The notes: generated by a model from the sequence alone, not told the origin. A stretch of 20,813 bases of DNA from an uncultured Bacilli bacterium (GCA_947631135.1 CANRKE010000012.1:1-20813); one strand, 5' to 3'. Counted from the first letter of the stretch, positions 7,161 to 14,719 are shown. Translations and numbers: made by a program.

Positions 7161-7528
7161 ACTTCCGTAGTCCATAATGAATGTAAATTACAATATGAAT
7201 ATAATTGTGAACCTTTAATATAATCAAATTCTACATAAGGATTATCTCCAGGTTTAAAATAAACTGTTTCTTCTTTATTATCATATACCATAGATATCCA
7301 TTCTATATAATGATTATCTTCCATAACATGATTTACTTTAACTTTTATTTTGTTACCAATTACTTCATATTCTGGTTTATGTTTTTCAATGCTTGCATCA
7401 ACACTATTAGGTTTGATATCATCCATTTCTTTATCGCAACACATTATTCCACATTTACAATTACAATCTTTAATTACTTTTATAAGTGCTCCACAACTAT
7501 CACACTTTTTTAATATTAAATTATTCAT
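7154..7528 (-). CDS. dfx: Desulfoferrodoxin (superoxide reductase)
   Basis: Superoxide reductase turns superoxide into hydrogen peroxide without making oxygen, typical of anaerobes. The C-terminal domain has the full iron site: H50 in EKHKPE, H67 and H73 in NHVMEDNHYIEW, and C113 with H116 in YCNLHSLW. The N-terminal desulforedoxin domain has the four rubredoxin-type ligands C9, C12, C30 and C31. The loop between them carries three more cysteines, C22, C24 and C26 (DCNCKC), where relatives usually have glycines. At 124 residues the length is normal. The start ATG at 7526-7528 follows GGAGATG. It has its own promoter and terminator, so it is probably a single-gene unit. Confidence 0.93.
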   Translation of the reverse strand: MNNLILKKCDSCGALIKVIKDCNCKCGIMCCDKEMDDIKPNSVDASIEKHKPEYEVIGNKIKVKVNHVMEDNHYIEWISMVYDNKEETVYFKPGDNPYVEFDYIKGSQLYSYCNLHSLWTTEVL

Positions 7529-7548
7529 AATTTCATCTCCTCGAAATT

Positions 7549-7577
7549 AATATATCAGATTAAATAATTTAAGTCTA
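7549..7577 (-). promoter_or_regulatory. Promoter of the desulfoferrodoxin gene
   Basis: TAGACT (7572-7577), 17 nt, extended -10 TGaTATATT (-10 at 7549-7554). It fills the gap after the stop of surface gene B. Confidence 0.5.
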
Positions 7578-7584
7578 TATTTAT

Positions 7585-9294
7585 TTAATAATTTGATTGA
7601 AATATAGGTGATATATCATCACTTGATTCAATTATAGTATTACCATCATATGTTTTAATTTCAGGTAAAGTTATTGGTTCATATTCAGGATTTGATTTAA
7701 TAGTTCCATCAGAGTTTATTAGTCTTACTATTCTTTTATTTTTATAATCAATATAATCCCTTGTGTCATAAATACTTCTTAATGGATCGTGTCCAGTCAT
7801 ATCTATTGCTATATTTTGAATGTTATCATTTTTTCTTATTATTATTCTTGAATAGTATGTTTCTGTTCCCTCTATGTTATTAACATTTGTCCAATATGAA
7901 TATTTTATGTATTTTGTACCGTATCCAAAGTGAGAATTTCCCCATTGTGAATCATATCCTTCTTTAACTTGTTCATAACAGCTATAATCTTTACTGTAAA
8001 TTTTATTTACCGTTAGCCAAGGTATTTGTGAACCAATACTAGCAGTTTGTGATACAATAGTACCCTTCTTATAAGTACCGTGATTCCATGGATAAATGAG
8101 AGTAATAGTATTGTGTACTTTATTTATACCTTCATATGTGTACATTTCAGTTGACCACCAATTATTTTTTGAGTATGTTTCAGGAGGATATGTATAACCT
8201 CTTGAATCAGTATAATTCCAAAATATTAAACCTCTATCATATATTGGGGTTGACTCATTTACATTATATTTTGAAATATCTTCTAAATATACAATTCTAT
8301 CACCATCATTTAAATCATGAGCTAATCTTGTAGTATTTTTATATGCAATATCGAATTGAATCATTGATTTTTTATCTATATCAAATGAAGCAATACCAAT
8401 ATTATTTTGTGTGCCAGTTTCATTTTGTTTTGTACATACATTAAAATAGTAAGAATTATCCCCAATAATCGATATATATTTATTATTGGAGTAATTATTT
8501 GATTTATTAGTTAAAACATAAAAACTACCTAAACTTTTATATTTTTCTTTATTATATGTTAACTGAGAAAAATTTGTATTATCCCCTAATTCACCTAATC
8601 CATTATCTACTAGATTTTGTGATACAGTAATATTTATTGTTTTATTATCACCTACGTTTTTACCATCAATAGTATTACCATATATCTTTAAATCTTCTAA
8701 ATTACCATTAGTTGTATTTGATATTACTGTTATTTCATCTTTTGGTGATTTATCAAGTTGCCTTGCTTCTATTTGTATTTTAAAACTACCATTTCTATTT
8801 AGTATATAACTTTGATCTATATCATTAGAATTTTCTATCCACATCATTAATTTATATTCTTGTATTTCTTTAATTGGTATTTCTATACTTCTTTTCAAGT
8901 AATCTTTTGTGTTTGCTAGTTCATGGAAATTGCCTTCATTTACTATTTCATTATCTCTCATTAATCTCCATTTAAAGTTTTCATCTTTTAGAGCTAGAGG
9001 TAGATCTATATCAACAAGTTTAATATCATAATATGCATAACTATTTCCTTTATTTTCAACACTAAAATTAAATACATTTGCTTTTTCTTCTACCTCATCA
9101 CTATTAATTGGAAGTAGATTCTCAACTTTTATTTCTTCACCATCAACATATTCAACATCAAGATTACCTAGTTTAGTTGAGTTGTCGCTATTACTTGTAT
9201 TAAAGAACATTGCATAGCTCACAACAAGTATCCCTATTATTACTACTATAATAGATATTATTACCACATTTCTTACTATTTTCTTCTTAACCAA
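7585..9294 (-). CDS. Modular surface protein B, paralogue of protein A
   Basis: The 569-residue paralogue of the product of 2052-3758 has the same order: basic head, membrane/signal segment ending SYAMFFNTS, N-terminal beta module (35-175), a linker with NTTNGNLEDLKIYGN and TINITVSQNLVDNGLGEL, a divergent middle (about 245-470) and a near-identical last 90 residues (NIQNIAIDMTGHDPLRS, LPEIKTYDGNTIIESSDD). Inside the middle, GLIFWNYTDSRGYTYPPETY and PWNHGT are kept while the flanks differ in sequence and length, pointing to module exchange or local diversification. The start is TTG at 9292-9294, with AGGTG upstream, as in A. It shares leader and promoter core with A. A role in adhesion or recognition is inferred. 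Confidence 0.8.
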   Translation of the reverse strand: MVKKKIVRNVVIISIIVVIIGILVVSYAMFFNTSNSDNSTKLGNLDVEYVDGEEIKVENLLPINSDEVEEKANVFNFSVENKGNSYAYYDIKLVDIDLPLALKDENFKWRLMRDNEIVNEGNFHELANTKDYLKRSIEIPIKEIQEYKLMMWIENSNDIDQSYILNRNGSFKIQIEARQLDKSPKDEITVISNTTNGNLEDLKIYGNTIDGKNVGDNKTINITVSQNLVDNGLGELGDNTNFSQLTYNKEKYKSLGSFYVLTNKSNNYSNNKYISIIGDNSYYFNVCTKQNETGTQNNIGIASFDIDKKSMIQFDIAYKNTTRLAHDLNDGDRIVYLEDISKYNVNESTPIYDRGLIFWNYTDSRGYTYPPETYSKNNWWSTEMYTYEGINKVHNTITLIYPWNHGTYKKGTIVSQTASIGSQIPWLTVNKIYSKDYSCYEQVKEGYDSQWGNSHFGYGTKYIKYSYWTNVNNIEGTETYYSRIIIRKNDNIQNIAIDMTGHDPLRSIYDTRDYIDYKNKRIVRLINSDGTIKSNPEYEPITLPEIKTYDGNTIIESSDDISPIFQSNY

Positions 9295-9410
9295 AATAAA
9301 ACACCTACCTCACTTAAGGTAAGTTTATAGGTCTTATAAGTATGACCCCCCCCATATCGAACATATGTTTGTTCGTGTTCAATACAAGAAGGACCTACCT
9401 TTTTTATTAC
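9295..9410 (-). promoter_or_regulatory. Structured leader B: second copy of the candidate RNA switch
   Basis: Transcript order matches leader A: AAAGGTAGGTCC (9402-9391), hairpin CGAACA/TGTTCG (9375-9358), eight G (9353-9346), GACC (9333-9330), anti-Shine-Dalgarno CTTACCTT (9323-9316) and ribosome site GAGGTAGGTG (9311-9302). The anti-SD pairs with the ribosome site (UACCUU with GAGGUA, one G-U pair) or with the 5' AAGGTA. The closing stem GTAT(T)GA/TCATAC replaces a C:G pair of leader A by T:A, a compensatory change. Parts outside the pairing strands and the G run differ between the copies. Confidence 0.6.
9358..9371 (+). promoter_or_regulatory. LexA-box-like palindrome inside leader B
   Basis: CGAACATATGTTTG fits the Gram-positive LexA consensus CGAACRNRYGTTYG at every fixed position. 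As in leader A it is downstream of the predicted start site and overlaps the RNA hairpin, so DNA-level and RNA-level readings cannot be told apart here. Confidence 0.35.
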
Positions 9411-9416
9411 AATTTT

Positions 9417-9445
9417 ATTTTACTACTATTTTTTTATTTTTTCAA
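9417..9445 (-). promoter_or_regulatory. Promoter of surface protein gene B
   Basis: TTGAAA (9440-9445), 17 nt, TAAAAT (9417-9422). The -35 lies in the 3' end of the AAA-ATPase pseudogene. From the -10 onward the sequence matches the locus of gene A. Confidence 0.6.
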
Positions 9446-9720
9446 TAATACATTCGTGTTTTTAGTTTCCTTATTGTAATTTATTCCAACAAGTAATATT
9501 TTCCCTCTATATGATTTAAACACTTTTGTATATTTCTTTCTCTTTATTTGATCTAAAGCACTATCTGCTGTCTTATCATATTTTAATTCTACTACCATTG
9601 CTGGTTTATCTACCATTTTTCTTAATTGGTAATATTATATTAATCCTGTTTTATCTACATATATCTTTGAATTTATATTTTGTCTAAAGCCTTATTTTCT
9701 GAATTTAAATATATTTCCAT
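9434..9720 (-). pseudogene. Collapsed AAA-ATPase-like / DUF1703 PD-(D/E)XK gene remnant
   Basis: Both ends of a normally 500-600-residue protein are joined here without the middle. From the ATG at 9718-9720 the frame reads MEIYLNSENKALDKI and hits a stop. One frame over it continues NSKIYVDKTGLI, the hallmark start of AAA-ATPase-like proteins. After another stop the same frame reads VDKPAMVVELKYDKTADSAL (from 9616), then YRGKILLVGINYNK, the C-terminal DUF1703 nuclease-like end. The frameshift, stops and loss of over 1 kb show it is dead. An AGAGG site still precedes the first ATG. The family is common as many copies in gut Bacteroidota and Firmicutes; its role is unclear. The last codons now host the -35 of surface gene B. 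Confidence 0.8.
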
Positions 9721-9740
9721 ACTCTTCCTCTTTTCTCAAC

Positions 9741-10943
9741 CTAATTAAATTTATTTGTATATAAAATATCTATGTCTACATCAGTTTTTATTCCATCAAC
9801 TTTACCCTTATCTGTTAATTGCCACATCATAAAATCTCCTTTATAATTAGTAGTATTGGTATAATGAGCAAGCCATATTTTATTATTATTTTCAAGCCAA
9901 ATATTTTCCAAATAGCTTTTGCTACTATAAAGCATTCCATCATATCCCTTATTTTCAACTTCTTCAACAAACACATTAGCCATATTAGTAAGTCCAAAAA
10001 AACTTAAATTAAATTCATTAAAATTACTCCATTCTTCCCAATCGAAAGCTATAGGAAGATCTATACTATAATCTTTTATTTGTTTAAGTACCCATTTTGC
10101 ACTTTCTCTTGCATCTTTTTCACTATTTGCATACGAATAAAAATATACACCTGCATCAATCTTATATTTATTTGCTCCCCTTATATTTTTTTTGAATTTA
10201 GGATCAACTATAAATTTACCATCAATACCATCTTGATATCCAACTCTTATCATAACAAAATCTACTCCAGCATTTTTTAATTTTTCAAAATCTACATCTT
10301 CTTGCCATCTAGAGATATCAACACCAATTTTTACATCATCATTTTTATATGTACTTATAACATCATTAAATAATACGTTTGTTTTTTCTTGTGGTACTTG
10401 TGTATCTGTTTTAGGTTCAACTACATTTAATGTAAAATTCCAATCATTTTCATTACCACTACTATCTATAGCTTTATATATAAGTGGATAACTTCCTACT
10501 GTATTTAAATCATATTCTCCTTCAATACTTCTTTTTGGATTATTATCATAGTTATCCCCACACATTATTTTCTTAACTAAATCAATATCTGTTCCCTTAA
10601 CAACAGTATAACTACTACCTAACCATACTACTGGTTTTACTGTATCAACAACTTCTACTTCATATTCGTATTTAACCTTAATATTATCATCATTAATAAA
10701 TCTAAAATTTACTTTTTGCTTACCTAATTTAGTTGAATTAATAATATAATCATCAATTATTTTACCATTAATACTCTCAATATAATCTGATACTTGTTTT
10801 TTATCATTAAATTCAAGTTTTAAATCTTCTTTAGTTACTACTTCTATTTTAGCAAATTTAACTCTTAAATAACTAAATAATAAAATACTAATTACTAATA
10901 AAAACAATACTACTAATACTGTAATAATATTTTTATTTTTCAT
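9741..10943 (-). CDS. Membrane-anchored GH25 lysozyme (muramidase) with Ig-like region
   Basis: GH25 enzymes cut the MurNAc-GlcNAc bond of peptidoglycan. Counting from the ATG at 10941-10943, a membrane segment lies at about 6-25, then two beta-rich stretches (about 33-100 and 101-175), the second resembling DUF5011/HYR-type Ig-like domains (KPVVWLGSSYTVVKGTDI, YKAIDSSGNEN), a linker, and the GH25 domain at about 205-400. It shows GVDISRWQ (D209), VMIRVGY, GVYFYSYA and FDWEEW (D301, E303), which match the family's catalytic acids. The ATG at 10947-10949 touches the AGGAGAG site, so the one two codons later is preferred. No cleavage motif is clear, so the enzyme probably stays anchored outside the cell. 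Confidence 0.92.
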   Translation of the reverse strand: MKNKNIITVLVVLFLLVISILLFSYLRVKFAKIEVVTKEDLKLEFNDKKQVSDYIESINGKIIDDYIINSTKLGKQKVNFRFINDDNIKVKYEYEVEVVDTVKPVVWLGSSYTVVKGTDIDLVKKIMCGDNYDNNPKRSIEGEYDLNTVGSYPLIYKAIDSSGNENDWNFTLNVVEPKTDTQVPQEKTNVLFNDVISTYKNDDVKIGVDISRWQEDVDFEKLKNAGVDFVMIRVGYQDGIDGKFIVDPKFKKNIRGANKYKIDAGVYFYSYANSEKDARESAKWVLKQIKDYSIDLPIAFDWEEWSNFNEFNLSFFGLTNMANVFVEEVENKGYDGMLYSSKSYLENIWLENNNKIWLAHYTNTTNYKGDFMMWQLTDKGKVDGIKTDVDIDILYTNKFN

Positions 10944-10968
10944 ATTCATCTCTCCTAAATGTATTAAA

Positions 10969-10998
10969 ATAATATCATAATAATTTTATTTAAGTCAA
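10969..10998 (-). promoter_or_regulatory. Promoter of the GH25 lysozyme gene
   Basis: TTGACT (10993-10998), 18 nt, extended -10 TGaTATTAT (-10 at 10969-10974). Confidence 0.6.
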
Positions 10999-11001
10999 TA
11001 T

Positions 11002-11043
11002 AAAATGATTATAATGCTTTATTTATTACACTATAATCACTTT
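11002..11043 (-). terminator. Hairpin terminator after the split membrane-protein gene
   Basis: A 15-bp stem with two G-U pairs (11002-11016 with 11029-11043) and a 12-nt loop ends in TTTT on the minus strand. It lies about 20 nt past the stop at 11064 and just upstream of the lysozyme promoter. Confidence 0.5.
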
Positions 11044-11063
11044 ATGTCTTATTTTATTATTAT

Positions 11064-11708
11064 TTAATCAAAAATATTTCCATTTATATCAATAAACATT
11101 GGTCTATCAGCTCCAGACATACCATCTGTATACACACCACTAACTATACTTACAATATTTTTAAATCCAATATCCTTTTTTATTACAATTTCATTATTAT
11201 CCATAATACCAGTTTCTATGTTCGCACTTCCAACAGTTCCATCTTGATTTATAAAATATAATGTATTTATAACATCTTGACCAGAATTAACAATATTAAA
11301 ACTCAAAACATTATCAGCTATTTTATATTTACCATATTTGTCATTAAGTTCTTTATTATTATATTCTACAAATAATTTACTATCTCCATCTAAATATACA
11401 GTATATCCATCTTTAACAATATCATTAACCTCTGATTGATAGAGTTATTTTGTTGGATAATTGCTTAAAATTTGATTTTTCAAATTTTGAGCAAATGTAT
11501 TATAATTATTTTGCGTATCTTCTATTTTATTATCCTCTTCTTCTTTATCTTCTTCTTCAACTACATCATTACTATTTTCACTACACTCAATCTTTTCCAC
11601 ATCTTTTTTGTTTAAAACTTTATCATAAAAGATAAAACCTCCAAGTCCAACAACTAATAAAGATAAAATTACAATCATAACAACTAATACAGTATTTTTA
11701 CTTTTCAA
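11064..11708 (-). pseudogene. Membrane-anchored protein gene split by one in-frame TAA
   Basis: A TTG start (11706-11708, GGAG upstream) opens an 87-codon frame with a membrane segment at about 7-28 (VLVVMIVILSLLVVGLGGFIF), an acidic Glu/Asp linker, and NTFAQNLKNQILSNYPTK before TAA at 11445-11447. The same frame then stays open for 127 more codons (SEVNDIVKDGYTVYLDGDSK, then MSFNIVNSGQDVINTLYFIN at 11306, ending at 11064) without a well-placed start. Together they make one protein of about 215 residues with a beta-rich extracellular domain, broken by a single base change in a sense codon such as AAA, CAA or GAA. A sequencing error, a recent nonsense mutation or read-through are all possible. 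I do not recognise the family. It has its own extended -10 promoter and terminator. Confidence 0.7.
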
Positions 11709-11728
11709 TTTATATCGTCTCCATAATT

Positions 11729-11737
11729 ATTATATCA
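11729..11737 (-). promoter_or_regulatory. Extended -10 promoter of the split membrane-protein gene
   Basis: TGaTATAAT (-10 at 11729-11734) is a perfect extended -10. No good -35 is visible at 16-18 nt. It sits about 20 nt before the TTG start. Confidence 0.45.
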
Positions 11738-11804
11738 AAATCTAATATTTAATTATTTAAAAGTTAATATATACTATATTTATTTTACATATATTTTACA
11801 TTAT

Positions 11805-11832
11805 AAAAAGAGATTTATACTTTTTTAATCTC
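11805..11832 (-). terminator. Terminator of the yebC-truB operon
   Basis: GAGATT/AATCTC (11827-11832 with 11810-11815) with an 11-nt loop is followed by five T (11805-11809) on the minus strand. The stop codon of the last gene lies inside the hairpin. Confidence 0.6.
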
Positions 11833-12372
11833 CTTATATTTAACTATTATAAATATTATACTTCCAACTAAAGCAACTAACATATCTTGCATTGTATCAT
11901 TAACTCCACTTATTAATACTTTTTGTGTATCTAACTTAAATATAAAATCTATACTGTATTCAAAAAACTCCCAAAGAGATGCAACTAACATACTAAATGA
12001 TATAACATAAAGTATTTTATTAAATATACTTAGTTTAGTATGTTTATCATTTTTAAGTATTATAAGTGCTAAAATACTAGTAAATATACCAGATAACATA
12101 TGTATAAATTTATCATATAATAAAATATTTTTATATAAATATAATATTGAACCTAAAAAATATGATAAAAATATAAATGCTATATATGCTGTTCTATATC
12201 CATAAGATATTTTAAAATTAGTATATTTATCTATTAAATAAGGAATAATTAATACAGGAAAAATAAATATACTTAATAATACTCTATCAATTGTAAAATT
12301 TTTAAATACAAATAATAATATTAATGATGCTATAGTAATAAGCATAACTAAAACTTTATTAATATTTTTCAA
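11815..12372 (-). CDS. DUF2238 (YjdF-like) integral membrane protein
   Basis: The 185-residue protein has about five or six membrane helices. The motifs that place it in the DUF2238/YjdF group are YDKFIHMLSG in the middle, WEFFEYSIDFIF, and NDTMQDMLVALVGS near the C-terminus: conserved Asp, His, Glu and Asp residues inside or beside helices. No biochemical role is established for the group. The start is TTG at 12370-12372, with GGTGAG upstream, and it overlaps the TGA of truB by four bases, so it is translated from the same mRNA. It is the last gene of the operon, with a terminator over its stop. Confidence 0.75.
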   Translation of the reverse strand: MKNINKVLVMLITIASLILLFVFKNFTIDRVLLSIFIFPVLIIPYLIDKYTNFKISYGYRTAYIAFIFLSYFLGSILYLYKNILLYDKFIHMLSGIFTSILALIILKNDKHTKLSIFNKILYVISFSMLVASLWEFFEYSIDFIFKLDTQKVLISGVNDTMQDMLVALVGSIIFIIVKYKEIKKV

Positions 12373-13235
12373 TTATTCTCACCATCCAAATTCATCTTAA
12401 ATGGAATAAGATATTTACCATCTTTTTTATAAATATATTTAATTATATTATTAGATGAAAACATAATAAAATCTTCATTATATATATCTAATATCTTACA
12501 TCCATTAGTAACTTTTTTTAAGTTATCATCATCTAATTCTATTATTTTATAATCAAAAATATCATTAATTTTAATTAATTTATAATTATTATTTCTAATA
12601 TCACTTATATTACAACATTCATCTAATTTAAAATTACCTTGTCTTATTCTAATTAAATCAGACATTGTACCAACAGTATTTAATCTTAGTGCGATATCCT
12701 TAATTAAACTTCTTATATAAGTACCTTTGGATACTGTAACATAAAATGAAAACTCTACATTATTATCTAATATTCTATATTTATCTAATTTAATATTTTT
12801 AATTTCAACCTTTCTTTTTGGTAAAGCTATATCTATATTTTGTCGTGCATATTCATATAATTTCTTTCCATTGATTTTAATTGCTGAATACTTTGGTACT
12901 TCTTGTTCATATGAACCAACAAATGAATTTAATACATCTATTATTTTTTCTTTACTTATTATTTTATCATCTGTTTTAATTATATTACCAGTTATATCTA
13001 ATGTATCAGTTTCTATTCCAAGTAGACAAGTTGCATAATATTCTTTATCATATCCAGTTATAACATCTACTAACTTAGTATATTTACCTAAACATAAAAC
13101 TAGTACACCAGATGCAATTGGATCAAGTGTACCAGTATGTCCTATTTTTTTAATATTTAATATTTTAGATACTTCGTTAACTACATCTCTACTTGTAATA
13201 TTCTTATCTTTATTTATTAATATTATTCCATTCAT
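12369..13235 (-). CDS. truB: tRNA pseudouridine-55 synthase TruB
   Basis: TruB makes pseudouridine 55 in the T-loop of tRNAs. The 288-residue protein has the catalytic motif GHTGTLDPIASG with D38, the following KEYYATCLLGIETDTLDITG, a central VPKYSAIKINGKKLYEYAR and the SKGTYIRSLIKDIA motif. The C-terminal extension (about 220-288) is low in similarity and AT-biased. The start ATG (13233-13235) is 2 nt past the yqeY stop, with only a weak ribosome site, suggesting coupling to yqeY translation. In many Firmicutes truB sits with rbfA and ribF; here its partners are yqeY and a DUF2238 gene. Confidence 0.96.
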   Translation of the reverse strand: MNGIILINKDKNITSRDVVNEVSKILNIKKIGHTGTLDPIASGVLVLCLGKYTKLVDVITGYDKEYYATCLLGIETDTLDITGNIIKTDDKIISKEKIIDVLNSFVGSYEQEVPKYSAIKINGKKLYEYARQNIDIALPKRKVEIKNIKLDKYRILDNNVEFSFYVTVSKGTYIRSLIKDIALRLNTVGTMSDLIRIRQGNFKLDECCNISDIRNNNYKLIKINDIFDYKIIELDDDNLKKVTNGCKILDIYNEDFIMFSSNNIIKYIYKKDGKYLIPFKMNLDGENN

Positions 13236-13237
13236 AA

Positions 13238-13681
13238 TTACTTTAATTTATCTTTTAATATTCTTGATACTACACTCATATCAGCTTTACCTACAAATAT
13301 TGGTTTTAATTCTTTCATAAGCATTCCCATATTAGACATATCTTCAGCATGAGTTTCTTTTATTTTTTCATCTATAATTTTTTCTATTTCATCACTTTCC
13401 ATTTGTTTTGGCATATATCTATTTAATATTGATATTTCACTATTATTTTTTTCTATTAAATCTTGTCTGTTGCCTTTTTCAAATTCTTCATTTGAATCTC
13501 GTCTTAATTTAATTTGTTTTGATATTATAGATATTATATCATTATCATCTAATCCTTCTTTTTTATCTATTGATTTTAATTGTATATCAGCTTTAACCAT
13601 TCTTAAAACGGACAATGTTTCTTTATCTTTTTCTTTCATAGCTTTTTTTAAATCATCATTTATTTTATCTTTTAAGTTCAT
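13238..13681 (-). CDS. yqeY: YqeY/GatB-like domain protein
   Basis: The 147-residue protein matches the YqeY family along its length: KINDDLKKAMKEKDKETLSVLRM at the start, then DIISIISKQIKLRRDSNEEF, EISILNRYMPKQM, and a C-terminal helical domain (MGMLMKELKPIFVGKADMS) like the tail of the amidotransferase subunit GatB. The tail domain is known in GatB to touch tRNA; the job of free YqeY is not established. The start ATG at 13679-13681 follows AGAGATGA. It lies between the pilin-like gene and truB in the yebC operon. Confidence 0.9.
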   Translation of the reverse strand: MNLKDKINDDLKKAMKEKDKETLSVLRMVKADIQLKSIDKKEGLDDNDIISIISKQIKLRRDSNEEFEKGNRQDLIEKNNSEISILNRYMPKQMESDEIEKIIDEKIKETHAEDMSNMGMLMKELKPIFVGKADMSVVSRILKDKLK

Positions 13682-13698
13682 TTTATCATCTCTTTCTT

Positions 13699-13917
13699 TT
13701 AATTATCAAATATTGAATCAATTTCTACATCTTTACAACTTCCTTGACCAGGAGATTTACCTTTAACATATTCTTGATTCATTATTGAACAAGATGTCTT
13801 TGTTAATGCATCTTTAAGATAACCACCAAAAAATTTTACACCAGCAATAGTAATAACAGTAATTAGTGTTATTATTAAAACATATTCTACTAAAGCTTGA
13901 CCCTTATTATTTAACAT
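13699..13917 (-). CDS. Lone Flp-type (type IVb) prepilin-like protein
   Basis: The 72-residue product has the plan of Flp/Tad pilins: a short basic leader ending in Gly (LNNKG), then QALVEYVLII with Glu at position +5 after the expected prepilin-peptidase cut, and one hydrophobic helix (residues 7-32). The tail carries two cysteines (C43, C61) that could form a disulphide. The start ATG at 13915-13917 follows AGAGGG; an in-frame ATG six codons upstream has no ribosome site. No Tad assembly genes or prepilin peptidase are in the window; it sits between yebC and yqeY. Assignment to the Flp-like class is good; the pilus function is inferred. Confidence 0.75.
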   Translation of the reverse strand: MLNNKGQALVEYVLIITLITVITIAGVKFFGGYLKDALTKTSCSIMNQEYVKGKSPGQGSCKDVEIDSIFDN

Positions 13918-13950
13918 ATAAATCCCTCTATTCATTTTTTTAAATGATTA

Positions 13951-14667
13951 TTATGCCATATTGTGATATATATCTTGAACGTCATCAATCATTTCTAGTG
14001 CATTTATTAATTTTTCTACTTTTGCGCATTTATCTTCATCTAGTTCTATTAAATTATCAGCTACATATGTTACTTCACTCACTAAAAATTCTGTAACTCC
14101 ATTTTCTGTTAACGCATCTTTAATTCTTATAAAATCATCAGGTTCTGTTGTTATTGTATAACTATCAGTATCAACTTCAAAGTCAAGTGCTCCATTATCT
14201 AAAGCTAGCATCATGATATCGTCTTCATTGTAAGTAAATGGTATAACTATTATTCCACGTCTTTTAAACATATATGATACACTTCCACTTGTTCCTAAAT
14301 TTCCACCATGTTTTGTAAATGCTGCACGAACCATTGATGCTGTTCTATTTTTATTGTCTGTTAAGCAATCAACCATAAATGCAACTCCATTTGAACCATA
14401 TCCTTCATATCTTATTGCTTCATAGTTATCACTATTCCCTGCACCACTAGCTTTATCTATCGCTTTTTGTATGTTATCTTTTGGCATGTTTTGAGCTCTT
14501 GCTTTTTCTATTACCATTCTAAGTGCTGAATTGTTATCTGGATTTGGATCTCCTTTTGATGCTGCAACAAATATTTCTTTAGCTAATTTTTGAAATACTT
14601 TTCCACGTGCTGCATCTAATTCTCCTTTTTTTCTTTTTATTGTTGACCATTTGCTGTGTCCTGACAT
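13951..14667 (-). CDS. yebC: YebC/PmpR-family protein
   Basis: The 238-residue protein opens with MSGHSKWSTIKRKKGELDAARG and continues with KLAKEIFVAASKGDPNPDNNS, NMPKDNIQKAIDKASG, YEGYGSNGVAFMVDCLTDNKNRT and GGNLGTSGSVSYMF, all signature stretches of the family. Members have been described as DNA-binding regulators and, more recently, as factors that help ribosomes through proline stretches; which applies cannot be told here. The start ATG (14665-14667) follows GGAGATGAT. It is the first gene of the operon that continues through the pilin gene, yqeY and truB. Confidence 0.96.
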   Translation of the reverse strand: MSGHSKWSTIKRKKGELDAARGKVFQKLAKEIFVAASKGDPNPDNNSALRMVIEKARAQNMPKDNIQKAIDKASGAGNSDNYEAIRYEGYGSNGVAFMVDCLTDNKNRTASMVRAAFTKHGGNLGTSGSVSYMFKRRGIIVIPFTYNEDDIMMLALDNGALDFEVDTDSYTITTEPDDFIRIKDALTENGVTEFLVSEVTYVADNLIELDEDKCAKVEKLINALEMIDDVQDIYHNMA

Positions 14668-14690
14668 AATATCATCTCCTCGCTTAGTTA

Positions 14691-14719
14691 ATTATATCAT
14701 GATTTTTATTATTTATAAA
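14691..14719 (-). promoter_or_regulatory. Promoter of the yebC operon
   Basis: TTTATA (14714-14719), 17 nt, extended -10 TGaTATAAT (-10 at 14691-14696), a perfect -10. The start site is about 20 nt before the yebC ATG. Confidence 0.65.

Noticed and set aside
7559..7589. Nine-bp AT-only inverted repeat over the stop of surface gene B as terminator
   Set aside because: No T run follows, and it overlaps the better-supported dfx promoter.
12369..12372. Mycoplasma-type code with TGA as Trp
   Set aside because: truB ends sensibly at TGA, coupled to the next start, and Trp is TGG in all genes.
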